Both the position numbers and the translations under genes were made by a program. Of a stretch of 64,000 bases of DNA, positions 13,286 to 25,559 are shown one piece after another (the stretch's first letter is position 1; each line of letters opens with the position of its first letter). The notes beneath the pieces were generated by a model. That model had not been told where the DNA came from and did no database searches. It saw nothing but the letters and a program-made list of their open reading frames with translations. Source of the stretch: Vitellaria paradoxa (Eukaryota > Streptophyta > Magnoliopsida > Ericales > Sapotaceae). The DNA lies in contig CM034236.1 in assembly GCA_019916065.1 (NCBI GenBank), positions 59,424,690 to 59,488,689 on the forward strand. The letters run 5' to 3'.

Positions 13286-13690
13286 AGTAGTGAGTCGTTG
13301 TAACTTTGATCTTTTTCACTATAGAGTTTCCCTCATGAGTCAGTTCCAGAATCAACCAAACTTATTTTGCACTTCGACAATTGAAGATCCTTCAGAACTC
13401 ATCAGGGTTGACGACTGCGAAAATTACTTTGATAGCCTTGAAGTTGTATTCAGCAATCTCTAATTCCTCATTCGTTCAGAGATCGATACACTTGTCTTGT
13501 TCAATGCCTTGAATTTTTATCTTAGGAGTGCTCCACGCTTTTTGAACAATATTCCAGACTTTACAATTCATAGATACCAAGTATCTTGTCATTTGGGTCT
13601 TTAGTAAGGATAATTTGAACTATCAAACCATGGTGGATGAGCACTTAATCCTCCTTCACGTGGTAGATCCATTGATGCTAGTTTTCAAGA
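13286..13690 (-). pseudogene. Copia-type gag (UBN2-like) remnant
   Basis: On the minus strand, in broken frames, the sequence carries the plant copia gag pattern. Near the start a WFDSSNY-type segment appears, followed by a VWNIVQKAWSTPKIK-like segment and then AVNPDEF followed by CRSAK. These are hallmarks of the UBN2 gag domain of Ty1/copia retrotransposons. Several in-frame stops and frameshifts make it non-functional. It lies directly inside a Met-tRNA-type primer binding site and LTR, which fits the 5' end of a copia element running leftward. Confidence 0.7.
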
Positions 13691-13721
13691 TCTCGCTAAT
13701 AAAACTGAAACAGGCGAATTT

Positions 13722-13733
13722 GCTCTGATACTA
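13722..13733 (-). other. Primer binding site (initiator Met tRNA type)
   Basis: On the minus strand the sequence reads TAGTATCAGAGC, one base from TGGTATCAGAGC, which pairs with the 3' end of initiator tRNA-Met. It sits 2 nt from the proposed LTR end and upstream of the gag remnant. Confidence 0.7.
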
Positions 13734-13735
13734 AT

Positions 13736-14635
13736 TGAAAAATTATGCGAAGCGTAGTAACAATAGATTACTTAAATACAACGTTAAAAACTTGAAAAGA
13801 CACGAGAAATAAAAGGTGGAATCTAAAACAGGAAATCTACAAACTTCTTTCACTATATAAAATGGGTTACAAAGTATTAATCACAAAGTTACGCAATCGA
13901 ACAACCATCGATCCTTTGCGTTGAGACTTTACTCGTATCACAACGACAAACCCTCACTAGTGAAAGACCAATTCTCAATCCGAAGGATTAAAAACCCAAG
14001 TGTGTAGTGTTTTTTAGCTAAGTAATAACGTGACAACTTCTTGATGTAGTTTAGACAATGTAGCACCCGTTCTCTCTCTATGTTCAGAAATCCTAGGAAA
14101 AAGGCTTCTTTAAATAGAGTAGCTTTGGAAATATTGAAAAATTGCTCCCAAAAAAAAGTTGGTTTCTAAAAGTGTGTCAATCTTTTGCTGGAGCAAGCAT
14201 GCCAGCGAGTTCCTAACGAGCTTACAACTGCTTTGAATTCCAATCTGTTTTAGCCAGTGAATAGTCCAACAAGATAATAACCGTCTTGACATACATTCTG
14301 GAATAGCCAACGAGTTTGCCAATGAAACTAGTGAGTTTGCCAGCGAGAAAACTTTATTCTTTATATCAACACTATTTTACCCAGCGAGACATCAAGCGAC
14401 ATGTAAAACAATCATCACATTGAAACTGTGTAAAATATGCTTCAAAAATCTTGTTGGCAATCTCGTTAGCAATCTCGCTGAGGCGAGCTTCTCAATGAGC
14501 TCCTAATGACTCCCCATCGAGATAGCTATCGGACTCCTTTTCGCTTAAAATTTTATGGGTAACATCCTTAGATCTTAACCACTTGAGTCATGTATCTTTG
14601 GTGCTAAAAAAACCTTTAAACATATACTTTCGACA
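13736..14635 (-). mobile_element. 5' LTR of decayed copia element
   Basis: The proposed LTR runs from TGTCG at 14635 to TTTCA at 13736 on the minus strand, directly abutting the primer binding site. It contains a TATA-like CTATTTAAAG near 14105-14115. Its far half has several repeats of GCCAGCGAG / GCAATCTCG-type motifs. The outer border is inferred from TG...CA ends and the start of a different repeat at about 14650. No second LTR is seen. Confidence 0.5.
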
Positions 14636-14649
14636 CCCTAACGAAATGC

Positions 14650-15325
14650 CTAAAAGTAGAAGTTTGAAATTATTATTTTGCTCACTAATTTGCCAATTAC
14701 AAAAAATAAAACTAATTTTAGTTTAAGCTAACTCAAAAATCACCAAAATTTTTACCAAATAGCTAAAAGATATCAAAAGTTACTAAAATTTCTACTTGTT
14801 TTACCAAACATCTAAAAGTTAGCAAAAGTTACCAAAAATTTTATTTATTTTATTAAACACATAAAAAGTTTTAGCTACCAATTTTTTTCAAAAAAATTTT
14901 GAAACATTACTAAAAATTTAACTTTCAAACATGTACTATTTGTGTACTTATTATCTAATTCTCTATTTTAGATCCTTGTTGCTGGATACTCATCTTCATT
15001 TAGTAATTTCATTTTTTTTTTTTTTGTTCTACCAGAAGAGGTTAACTAAACGCATCATTTGTTCCATGCTAAGATTCATTTACTTTATCAATTTTTTTTT
15101 TTCCAAATTAATTTTTGTATACTCACTTCTGTAATAATTTTACAAAATTTATATGCCATCACTCATCTTAATTACATCAACTATCCTTCAATCTATTGTC
15201 AATTTAGTAATTATCACCTTTTTATTATTTCATGAATCAGTTATCACTGCTAGTATTATAATTTCCTCAGTTTACTCTGCATTTATGGTGACCCGCTTCA
15301 GTATTGTGAGTTATATTTATTTTCT
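14650..15325. repeat. Dispersed repeat, copy B (uninterrupted)
   Basis: Second copy of the repeat at 5440-6400, without the MITE. The segment at 14930-15190 matches 5725-5987 and the segment at 15190-15325 matches 6267-6395. It ends where the SINE-like element begins. Open frames inside it are AT-rich and not protein-like. Confidence 0.75.
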
Positions 15326-15337
15326 CTCTTCTTCTGG

Positions 15338-15592
15338 AGTTGGGGAGAAACTCGCAGCCGCTACCCATGAGTTTGCACTGGATGAAACCCGTCCCGTAGT
15401 CCTAGTCGGCAAAGAACCACGATGAGGTAAACTAGCCTAGGCAAGTCCTAACTGATCGGCTCGGCCGAGAAGACTGTTAGATGACCCTCCATAATTAGAA
15501 GAAGGACTGTTCCCAAAAAGAGTCGAACCCAGGATCTATTGACCCCAGACCCTTCTGCCTGCCATCCAAACCAACTCGACTACTCTTTTGGA
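15338..15592 (-). mobile_element. tRNA-derived SINE-like element
   Basis: On the minus strand a box A-like TAGTCGAGTTGG (15582-15571) is followed about 40 bases later by a box B-like GGGTTCGACTC (15530-15520), the layout of an internal RNA polymerase III promoter. A GC-richer body of about 180 bases follows, ending near 15338 with TAGCGGCTGCGAGTTTCTCC. Length and layout fit a plant SINE. The family name is not assigned. Confidence 0.65.
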
Positions 15593-18034
15593 GCTATTTT
15601 CTCCCTTCTTGCTGTCTTTGCCCTTTGTTTTTCCCTTACTGCTTTCTTACTGTTTGTGTTTTCCCCGCGCCATTGTATTTATAAAGGTGCGTCCAATGGT
15701 TACTGAGTCCCCACCGCCTGAACTTTTCAATTTACTATCCTATATTTTTTTTTTTTTCAATTTCCTTCCACGTTGCCTAGATATTTGCTAGGCTTGTACA
15801 CGCACACACCTAGGCAGTCATAAATCACAGCCCCAGCAAAAATCACTTATCCTAACACAAATTGGCCACGTCTAACGTTAAATGTATCTACCAATTTAAT
15901 TTAATCAATTACTAACAATTTAATTAATTCACTAATTAACTTAGGTTAAAATTAAATCAATTTTCAAATAATGTTAAATTAACACAATTAAAATTTTTAA
16001 TTATAAAATTAAATTAATAACGTATTTTAAAAATATAAAAATTAAAGATGTCACCTAAAAATTTATGAAAATTCACATAATTCACGGTGGAAGAAGTTTT
16101 GTTGTAGAATTGTAAGGTATTACAGATATTTTTAAAATTTTTCGATATTTTTTGGAGCTTCAAAATAGTTTTGTATCAAAAAATTATTAAAATATCAATC
16201 ACAAGAATGATGTGGCAAAAATAAATGTGTAATAAAATAATAATTTAATAAGTTATTGTTTGTAGGATAAAAAAATCAAAATTTTAGAACCACACGACAA
16301 CGACAAAGAACTTATGAGGAGGCTGAGAGCGTACGAGCAAATGGAGGTAACTTGTTTGAAAATACATCACCATTCGTGCCCACTAAAATTGTCACCATGC
16401 GGAGAGAAGTTGCAAAACTGAAGCAGACCGTAGAATCCTTCCAAATTGGTGGGAAGCAGGGACGGAGCCAGGCTGCGGAGGGCCCCATTCTAGTGTAAAT
16501 TTTTTTTTTTTTTTACTAAGTAAATTTAAAAAAAAAAATTAATCTAACTCATTTCTTGAACAGTCAGTCCATCTCTTGGACAGTTCAATCTCAATTAATT
16601 CTATACGAGATCTTTAATTTATTAAAATTTAACTTACAGTACAGGATATTTTGTAATTCTGACTCCGTCTCTACCGAAAAGCATCAAAAAGTTGAGATCA
16701 GCAAGACCTATACATACATACACAAGTCAAGCGCAGGTCACACAAAGATGCGTCTTAGGTGGGAGAATGTAGTAGATCAGATGAACAAACCGGTGACTCA
16801 TTCTGTGTGCTACTTCATACACCCAGTTTCACAAGTCGGGGATAGGCCATGGTTGGGTTGACAAAGCATAAAGCCGGAGTAAATTCAACTATTTAAATTG
16901 CAAAGTCATGCATCCATCTCAACAAATTATTCTGTCACCCAATTATTCTATTATATATATATATATATAACAGCAGCAACTCAAGAGTTCGATTAAAGAG
17001 CAACCAGAAGTTCAGTTTTTAATTATTCTGATTTTTGGTTTTTCTTGAGGTGATCAAAACTACCTCTTTACATTTTAAATTTCTTTTAGATAATTAAAGA
17101 AAAATATGTCATATTAACGAAAAGTTAAAATACTAACTACTAAAAAAATATATTTTTTTCATCCAAACTAAGCTAACGCTTCGTTTGGAGTTTAACTTTT
17201 TCCAACAAATTGATTTGTCAATTTTTTAACTTTCTTTGATTTTTTTCAACACATCGTGCCTCTACCAGCTAGCCTAGTCTCGACACTAAATTACTTTTTT
17301 TGAATTAGCCAAATACTTAGGATTGTTTTTGTTATTTATTTTGATGGTGTGATCTAACTTATGATGTTTATATTTTCATACAATGGTAGAATATTAATTG
17401 TCACCTACTAAATTTCTTGCATGTCACAAATTGATTTAGAGGCTAAGTATACATGACAATTAACTTCTTTGAATGGCCATGAAAGTTGAAAAATAAATTT
17501 TTTACGTGTTTTGATAATATATTAGAGTCTTAATTATTATATTATAAGATATAAAAACATCATGATTTTACTAAATCATCATTTTGAGTTTGATTTTACT
17601 AAATGATAATCTTGAGTTTAGTTTGTATTAATAGATTAATTTTTCTATTTTTTATTATTTATATTTATATACTATCATCTTGCCCACTACATATGCAACT
17701 TCAACCTCCATGAGACACTACTAATTGATTTACAAAATAATATTTTTATCCAGTGCTAGTTATTCATTGAGTGATGTTGTACAAATAAAAAAAAAAAAAA
17801 ACTTACATCAGAATAAGATGACATAGTTATAAATTTAATATTTAAAAAAATACATTATTATATATATATTTTTATTATAATATAACTATTATACCATTCT
17901 TATTCTAATAACATCACTATTACATCATTTTTATCCTTTTTTAATAAAAATTATGATAAAATGATTTTCCATTATTCATTTGTAAGTCTGAAATCAAACA
18001 TCTTCCCCTAGTTTTTGACTGGTTAAATGATTAT
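15593..18034. other. AT-rich intergenic DNA without supported genes
   Basis: A pyrimidine-rich stretch at 15597-15650 resembles 13183-13230. A slightly GC-richer piece at 16290-16500 could be a decayed coding fragment, but no family is recognised. There is an (AT)n tract near 16953-16968. Confidence 0.45.
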
Positions 18035-18465
18035 GGATTTAAGGGACTGGCATCGGTGTAAATGTTATCTTGGAAATTGTAAAATTGAAACAATTGAATT
18101 TTAATTTAATGATTCAGATATATTTATATATTTTTAAGATTAAAAATAAATAAATACATTTGAACCGTTAAATTTTAATCTAACGGTTCCTCTACCTCTA
18201 TGTGTCATTGAGGTGAAGTGACATCATCTTCTTCTTTTAATGACTATTTCTTTTCGAATACAACTAATAGAAAAAAAGGGGGAGACTGACATAATTTGTC
18301 AGCTCCGTGCATATTAAATTAGTGATCGTTAGAGTAAACATTTAACGGTTCAAATATTTATACTATTTTAATTAAAAAAATCATAGATATATCAGAAACA
18401 TTAAATCTAAAATCAACTATGCCGATTGTTAGTCATGGGACTATGTCAACTTCCCTGAATCCCTG
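18035..18465. mobile_element. Foldback MITE-like element
   Basis: The left arm (about 18090-18200) and right arm (about 18320-18420) are imperfect inverted copies. Both carry TTTAATG.TTC.GATATAT-type and TTTGAACCGTTAAAT segments in opposite orientation. The outer ends are AAGGGACTGGCAT on the left and, inverted, CAGGGAAGTTGACAT on the right. The middle is short and non-coding. Exact ends and target duplication are uncertain. Confidence 0.5.
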
Positions 18466-20422
18466 AAATACGCGCAAACGTATGCCCGGGGTTAAATTGA
18501 AAAGGTAAATGACTATTGTTTATTTAAAAAGGGGAAGCCAACAGTTCTTGTCACCGAGAAGGTCCAAAGTTAATTGAAAGGGCTCGAAAGTTTGTAGGGT
18601 TGCCACTTTCTGCATCATTCTTTATCTTGACAGCGAATATGCCTTCATATATATATTTATAATTTCTGTTGTTTGGCTCTAAAAGCAAACAAACTTTTAT
18701 TATTCCTTAGCATCGCGACTTTCTGGGAAGTTGCTTGGAAAATGCCTCTTTCCTTAAATTTACCACTAGCATTCAAATTTAGCATGTATTATAGGCCACA
18801 GAGAAGCCCTGTTTCTGTCATCACTGGCAATATTCCAATTTTGCGTGTATTTGGCCTTGGCCAAACCACAGCCAGAGCCAGAGCTTTCCCTTCTTGGATT
18901 TTTAGGACCCATTTTCTTGTTTTCATCAAATTTATCGAGACAATATAGATTTTTATGCACCCTCGCGAAAACTGCATATATATATATATATATATATTTA
19001 TTTATGTAAGTATATGTATTATATATTGATGATACCACAAATGTCCCATATTAAAAAAAAACTGAGTACTAAAATATCCTATAAAGTACATCCAACTCTT
19101 CCTTGCACGATATATTTTAAAACTGTACATGAGAGTACTTATGAGAGAGTGTATAAAATAAACAATATGTGTCAGAAGAACTTACAGTATTTAGTTGAAA
19201 ATGAATCATCATATGCCACAAGGTGTGTTCGGGAGAAAGGAAAATGTGAAATTGTATTTTAAACATCAATGGGCATTAAATTATTTGCAATATTAAAATC
19301 ACCATTTATTGTTTATTGATATAGGCTTAATTTGTTTGGTAGACTATTGATTTTTGCCAACTTTCTCTGTCAAATTTATCAAATACATAAAAAAAAAAAC
19401 TTACCATATATAAAATCCCTAACTTATTCTAATTTTTTTCAATTTTTCTCTAGTATTTACAAGTTTTTATCAGCATCTAACTTTTTTTTTTTTTTTTCAA
19501 AATGACTTGTGGTATTTTCAGAACAAAAGTTACACAAAAAATTTAAATTTTTTGATTTATCAAACAAGCAGATAATAATGATGATCAAACATCATACTCT
19601 TATGCCACATCTTGCCGACTTTAATTTGTCACTGGATAAACCAAAAGTGTAATCCCTACTTTGTGGAAAAATATTAGTTAATAATAGTGAAATTGTATCA
19701 TTGTAATTACATATATAATATAATATTTGTAATGTGAATACGAAGGAAGAAAGTAACAAGAAGGTAAGAAATCAACACACAGAATTTAATATGGTTCGGT
19801 TAGATTGCCTATATCACGACGGGTAGAATATTTTTTTATTAATTGCAAAATTTCTTGTAGAGTTACATAGTAAAAAAAAAAAACACACACACACACACAT
19901 ATGCATATACTGAAAAAAATCCTAACTCTGTCAATAAGACCAAAATACTTATACCTTCGTTACGTGAGCGGGACACTCCGCTATATTCTGTTTCGAAATT
20001 CATCGTTTGCTAGTTCTTCAGTCTGAATATGAACTATATATCACAACAATATTTATACACACGTATATATTATATACATATATTAAGTGCGTGTTGGACA
20101 ACATCAACAAACCCTTGATAAGAAGTGAACACACAGGGCGCTCCACCTTATTTTAAGAAAGGGGGGGTATTTGGGAGAGAATAAGAAAAGAAAAAAAATA
20201 AGAAAAAGAAAAGAAAGAAAGAAGGAAAACAAGACAAGTGGACTGGGAATTTAAGGTATATAAGAATATTCATTTCTTTACGCAGGCAACCCCCCACGTG
20301 TAACTATGGAATAATTCCTCCCCTTCATTGAAGTTTAAAAGGGCATTCGAATAATTATACTGCTACAATATTGAATTAGTCATCCATTTATCCTTTCAAA
20401 TTGATTCTCATGCAGCTGTATA

Positions 20423-20461
<39 letters not shown>

Positions 20462-22500
20462 TCATGCAGTGGGTATCCAGCCATGTGTTCAACCATGCAG
20501 TGGGTATCCAGCCCTGTGTTCAACCTTATCCATTAATATTTATAATTCGTCCAGAAAGGCTTTCACACTCTGTCATTCTTATACTTCCATTGTATATTTG
20601 TATGTTTTGGAATTTAGAATGTTATGTGATTAAATAGGCAATTTAGTTTCGACAAATAATGTGATTGAAAAGGGGGAAAGAATTTGAAGGCTAGGCAATA
20701 AAATTTGCCGGAGAATTTATTACAATATCAATTTTATTATATGTATTATTGTTCTCTAGTAGGACTACAACATTAAAAAAAATTAATTATAATAATGGAA
20801 ATTGAGGATTAATAGGCAAGTTGTTGGATATCTTTAAAAAAATAAAAAATAAAAGTTTAAAACACAGTTGATTGAGTAAATCCTTATCTCACATTAAAAA
20901 AGTGCAAGGAAGATAAATACTCCGATTCAATATAAATCTGTAAGATAACTAAAAAAATAAGACATGCGATGATTCTTCAAATAAAAATAATAGTAAAAAA
21001 GTGAGACAACCGTTGGATTGTCAATAATTTTTTTTTTCATGTAAAAATACTGCTTAATATTCAAACACTCAAAAAAAAAATTTCAAATATCTGAAAATAA
21101 CAAAATGATCTAATATAGAGTTACAAATATAATAATAATAAAAATACAAATGTGACATATGTTGATCCTCCAAACAAAATTAAAAATGAAACACAAAAAA
21201 GAAAAAAAAATGTCGGGTAGTAATTCCTCAAATTTTATTATTGTCAATAGTAAAACTCATTATATATTTTTCAAAAAAATTAAAAACAAAAAATCAATAA
21301 AACAAAATTAGGACACATGTGTCAGTGCTGTCTTTCCCTCACACTTTTAACATATAGGAAAAAGTAACATTGTTTCGTGGGATTGTGTTATACATAGACC
21401 TCCACTAGAATAGGGGTTGCAATTTTGGACAGGTTACAAGAATACAATTCAAATGTGAAATGAGTGCCGTTGATATAAATAAAATTATTAAACGAAAAAA
21501 TAAAAAGAAATTAGAAGCAAAAAAAAAATCTTAATCTTTTAAATGAAAGTTAAAAAAAAAAATTTAGAGAAGTTTCTATTCAATCAAAAAGAAAAAATTA
21601 TCGAAAAACTATGAAAACTAAGTTTTTCAATCTCGAAAACTATCTCAACTGAGCAAACGCGAGCTGTGACATACTCATGCTCTAGAAAACTTTTTTTAAA
21701 AAGTATTATCGACAAAACTCTAACCCTCTTAATTTTTGTAATTTTTCTTGAGCTTTTAGCTATAGTTGCATTCAGATAAACATGTTAACTTGAATATAAT
21801 ATGTTGAAATAAAAATTGAAGGACAAGGATATAACAGAATTGGAAAAATAAAATAAGATTTTTTGTCACAAGAATAAGAGAATTGGAGAAATAAAATATA
21901 AGATCTACTTTTTGTTATATATATCAACTTTTAAATAGGTTTACAATGAAAAATATATAACAATAATTTACATATCAAAATAAAACTAACTACATGCTAA
22001 ATATAAAAATACAAAATATTCTAATATCAATAATATATATATATATATAAATAATATATTATAACTTAATATAGAATATTCAAACATAATATAAAACAAA
22101 TATATTAATTTAAAATTATAAGTATATCATCAATATATATATATATATATAATCATTAAACAAAATACGTACCAACAACAGTACGCAACATATTGAGAAT
22201 ACGTTAGCTCAAAAGTAATATAATTTAATAATATTTAAAATAAATCAATTATATAACATATTCATTAAAATAAAAATTTAAATATAAACACAAATCAATA
22301 TAAATTTGTTACAAATTATAAATTCCAAAAACCACATGAAATCATTGTAACCCTCCTTGAACCTCTGTAATTTCCTCTGCGTCTTCTTTTTCTTATTTAA
22401 AGTGTTTAGCCTTTGCCACCCTCTTTCATTCTCTCCCTCTGAAATCTGGTTCTCTCTCTCTTCTCGGGTTTTTGGAATTTCGTTTTTGGAGAGAGACAGA
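18466..22500. other. AT-rich intergenic DNA without supported genes
   Basis: Contains an (AT)n tract at 18976-18998, an (AC)n tract near 19884-19898, a long (AT)n tract at 20425-20459 and a 31-bp tandem duplication beside it. The region 20700-22330 is extremely AT-rich. No protein or RNA gene is recognised. Confidence 0.5.
20463..20524. repeat. 31-bp tandem duplication
   Basis: Two adjacent copies of a 31-bp unit starting CATGCAGTGGGTATCCAGCC (20463-20493 and 20494-20524) differ at one base. They lie directly after a long (AT)n tract, which suggests replication slippage. Confidence 0.9.
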
Positions 22501-22514
22501 GAGCACCAAACGGC

Positions 22515-22521
22515 TATAAAT
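22515..22521 (+). promoter_or_regulatory. Candidate TATA box of the GT17 gene
   Basis: TATAAAT lies about 280 bases upstream of the GT17 start codon. A pyrimidine/GA-rich leader follows, with GA repeats at about 22686-22730, as is common in plant 5' UTRs. The start site is not known; the call rests on position and motif only. Confidence 0.4.
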
Positions 22522-22799
22522 GACGTTTTTCGACCCAAAATTTAGAAGATAGCTGTGCCAGATCGTTGCTTTTGGGGCATATTTTCTCTGTATTTCGCCG
22601 TTGATTCCCAGGGGGTTCGATATTGGGTTTACTATTATTATTATTATTAAACTTGTTTTTTCAAATAGGGACTAGTTTATACAATAGAGAGAAAGAGAGA
22701 GAGAGACACACGCACGCAGAGAGAGAAGATTGGGAGGAAATTCCGAGGAATTAACTCGGGCATTCTTGGGGTATCTCTGTAAATTGTGTCCTCCTCGTG

Positions 22800-23211
22800 A
22801 TGCCTGACGTGTATTCCAGTTCCAAGAAGACCGATGATGTCTGTGAAGAAGTTTGTGGCCAGGTCTCTGTCTTTTTCTATTCTACTTTTATTTATGCGTT
22901 TATCATTGTTGATTTGTTGGTTTTATCTTACATCTTTCTGTGAAATTTGGGTTTCTTATCGAGTTCTTGGAACTGAGTATGTTTGATTTCCTTGTTTTAT
23001 GGATTAAACAAAAATGTTTTTTTTTTTTTTTCGGTTGCCCAATTTTTTGAGTTTGTAGCTGTGATTGGGTTTATATTTGGTCAGTATGCATTTGTGAGTA
23101 CTGGGTTTATATTAAACGCTGGAAGCTTCTATTATTGGTTTTGCTTCGTATTTGGTCTCTTTGTTTTATGTTTACTGTTTGAACCTTGAATTAAATTGTT
23201 GAAATAAATTG

Positions 23212-23262
<51 letters not shown>

Positions 23263-24698
23263 GTTTATTATGTTTCCTCTTTCCTGGGCTCTCTGTGCAT
23301 GCCTGGTAATTTTAAAATGGAAAATTGTGGAATTTGGAATTAATTTGTGCGGATTAAATGTGTTAGGTTTCTGGTTTTTTCAACTTTTTTTGGGGGGTTA
23401 TGAATAAATAGTTTCATGCAACTAAATGAACTAGTATTTGGGGAGTGGAAATCAGAGTGAATTTTTGGGTTTAAACTCTTGTGGATTTTAGTTTGTTCAC
23501 TGTAAATGATATTCTATGTTGACCTAGGTTTGAGTATAGTTATTGTTTTGTTCGCTGAATCCGCTTATCTTACTGAAAATGTTGAGTTTAATTTTAAGCA
23601 GGCGTCCCATGCAGAGCTGAGCTTGTCTAGACTCCGTTGCATGCTGCGCGGTGTGGATCTGAAGATCTTTATATTTCTATTTGTGGTTGTGCCAACAGCC
23701 ATAGTCAGTATCTATTTTCACGGTCAGAAGATCAGCTACTTTCTACGGCCACTATGGCAATCTCCGCCAAAGTCATTCATCAATGTGCCGCATTATTATC
23801 ATCCAAATATTTCAATGGAAAATCTTTGCAAACTTCATGGTTGGGGAATTCGTGAATCTCCCAGGCGAGTATTTGATGCAGTTCTCTTCAATAATGAAGT
23901 GGACATGCTTACAATTCGATGGAAAGAGTTGTATCCTTATGTCACACAGTTTGTTCTGCTTGAGTCAAACTCAACTTTCACTGCCTTGCTCAAGCCGCAC
24001 TTTTTTGCAATTAATCGTGACCGGTTCAAATTTATTGAGCCTCGTCTGACTTATGGGACAATTGGGGGAGATTTAAGAAAGGTGAAAACCCATTTGTTGA
24101 AGAAGCTTATCAAAGGGTAGCACTAGACCGGCTTCTTAAACTAGCCGGCATACAGGATGATGATCTGTTGATTATGTCTGATGTTGATGAGATCCCCAGT
24201 GGGCACACAATCAATCTTTTGAGGTGGTGTGATGACATCCCTCCAGTACTTCACCTTCAGCTGAGGAACTACTTGTACTCATTTGAGTTCCTATGGAATC
24301 ACAAGAGCTGGAGAGCTTCAGTCCATAGGTATCAGATGGGTAAGACAAGGTATGCCCACTACAGGCAAACTGATTATCTCTTGTCTGATGCGGGATGGCA
24401 CTGTAGCTTTTGCTTCCGCTATATCAGTGAGTTTGTATTCAAGATGAAAGCTTACAGCCATTCTGATCGGGTGAGGTTTCGTAGTTTCCTGGACCCCAAA
24501 GGGATTCAGGATAAAATTTGCAGAGGGGCCGATCTCTATGACATGCTTCCGGAGGAATACACATTTAAGGACATCATTGGGAGGATGGGACCTATACCTC
24601 ATTCTTATTCAGCAGTGCATCTTCCTGCATATTTGTTGAGCAATGCTGATAAGTACAAATACCTTTTGCCTGGAAACTGCAGACGAGAACCTGAGTGA
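22800..24698 (+). CDS. Glycosyltransferase family 17 (beta-1,4-mannosyl-glycoprotein GlcNAc-transferase-like), 2 exons, one frameshift
   Basis: GT17 proteins resemble the bisecting GlcNAc-transferase of N-glycans and are type II Golgi membrane proteins; the exact reaction of the plant members is unclear. Exon 1 (22800-22862) encodes 21 residues including KKTDDVC. Exon 2 runs 23602-24698. Both borders are GT/AG and the intron is phase 0. A single membrane segment (about residues 42-60, [18 protein letters not shown]) follows a short cytosolic tail. Conserved blocks follow: [28 protein letters not shown], a DVD metal-binding motif at about 215-217 within MSDVDEIP, then SWRASVHRY and [11 protein letters not shown]. 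The protein would be about 386 residues, as in other plants. Exon 2 is 1097 nt, not a multiple of 3: one base is missing in the G run at 24064-24068, so the reading frame breaks just before the catalytic half. This is an assembly error or a real lesion. Confidence 0.92.
23212..23262. repeat. (TTA)n microsatellite in the GT17 intron
   Basis: About 16 units of a TTA/ATT trinucleotide in the 739-bp intron. Confidence 0.95.
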
Positions 24699-25233
24699 GT
24701 TTTTTCGGATACTCTTGAGGTAGATTTGTAAATGTGCAGATATTGTGTTGCCCTATGGAAGCTCCGTTGCAAGATTGATGACCAAAGTGTGGTACTAACC
24801 CAAGCATATCTTACATCCATCAAAATCTAGGTCATTCTTTACGGAGCTGTTGCAATGGTTGGTTGGTTCTTGGATTTATGGGGTAAGGTTGTAACTTTTA
24901 TTTTCTGGCCTAGCTTTCATCCAGGAATCAGGGGCACATACCTAGTTGTCAAGTCAAGAGCTTGCGGATGAGGAAAGCAATGAATGAACGTTGGAGAGGA
25001 CTTTTTGGCAAGATTTCCAAATTGCACGAGAGTAGAATGACTTTTCTAGTCTTCTTTAGCTAGGAACTCTGTTTCTTTCTTGCTTTAGTTTTGACGAAGT
25101 TAATTTATTAGCATCTATTGATAGGTTGTGTTGTTATTTAACTCTTTTATTTACACCACCTAGCTGCAGCTGGTTATTTTTTCATCTCATCAATTTAGCA
25201 ATATATTTTTTTTTTCCTTCTCTGTTCTTTGTT

Positions 25234-25333
25234 NNNNNNNNNNNNNNNNNNNNNNNNNNNNNNNNNNNNNNNNNNNNNNNNNNNNNNNNNNNNNNNNNNN
25301 NNNNNNNNNNNNNNNNNNNNNNNNNNNNNNNNN
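25234..25333. other. Assembly gap of exactly 100 N
   Basis: A run of exactly 100 N, the conventional placeholder for a gap of unknown size between contigs. The true distance between the GT17 gene and the copia remnant is therefore unknown. Confidence 0.98.
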
Positions 25334-25559
25334 ACATACCTTGCTTTAGAGAAATTTGATTTCATTTTTTTGAATTTGGATTTTAGAAAATTGAATGGTT
25401 CTTCGCTATGGTACATTCACAAAGGGTTTATGTTTAATTACTCTGGATTTGAATGAGATTCAAGATGTAGAATGAAGCAATCCATTAGTATTATCATTGG
25501 TTTTACTAAATAATAAGAGAAAAGTTTCTTCATCTAGTCCTATTATCTTCGACATTTGA

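Noticed and set aside
14931..15425. Open frames across dispersed repeat copy B
   Set aside because: Hydrophobic translations come from AT-rich repeat sequence. Copy A has the same DNA without the frames, and the last part runs into the SINE.
18673..19262. Two overlapping short open frames
   Set aside because: No protein features, AT microsatellite inside, and no splice or start context to support a gene.
22983..23189. Phe-rich open frame in the GT17 intron
   Set aside because: It lies fully inside the intron, and its composition comes from T tracts.
25126..25456. Open frames running through the N gap
   Set aside because: They contain unknown bases and have no meaning as coding sequence.
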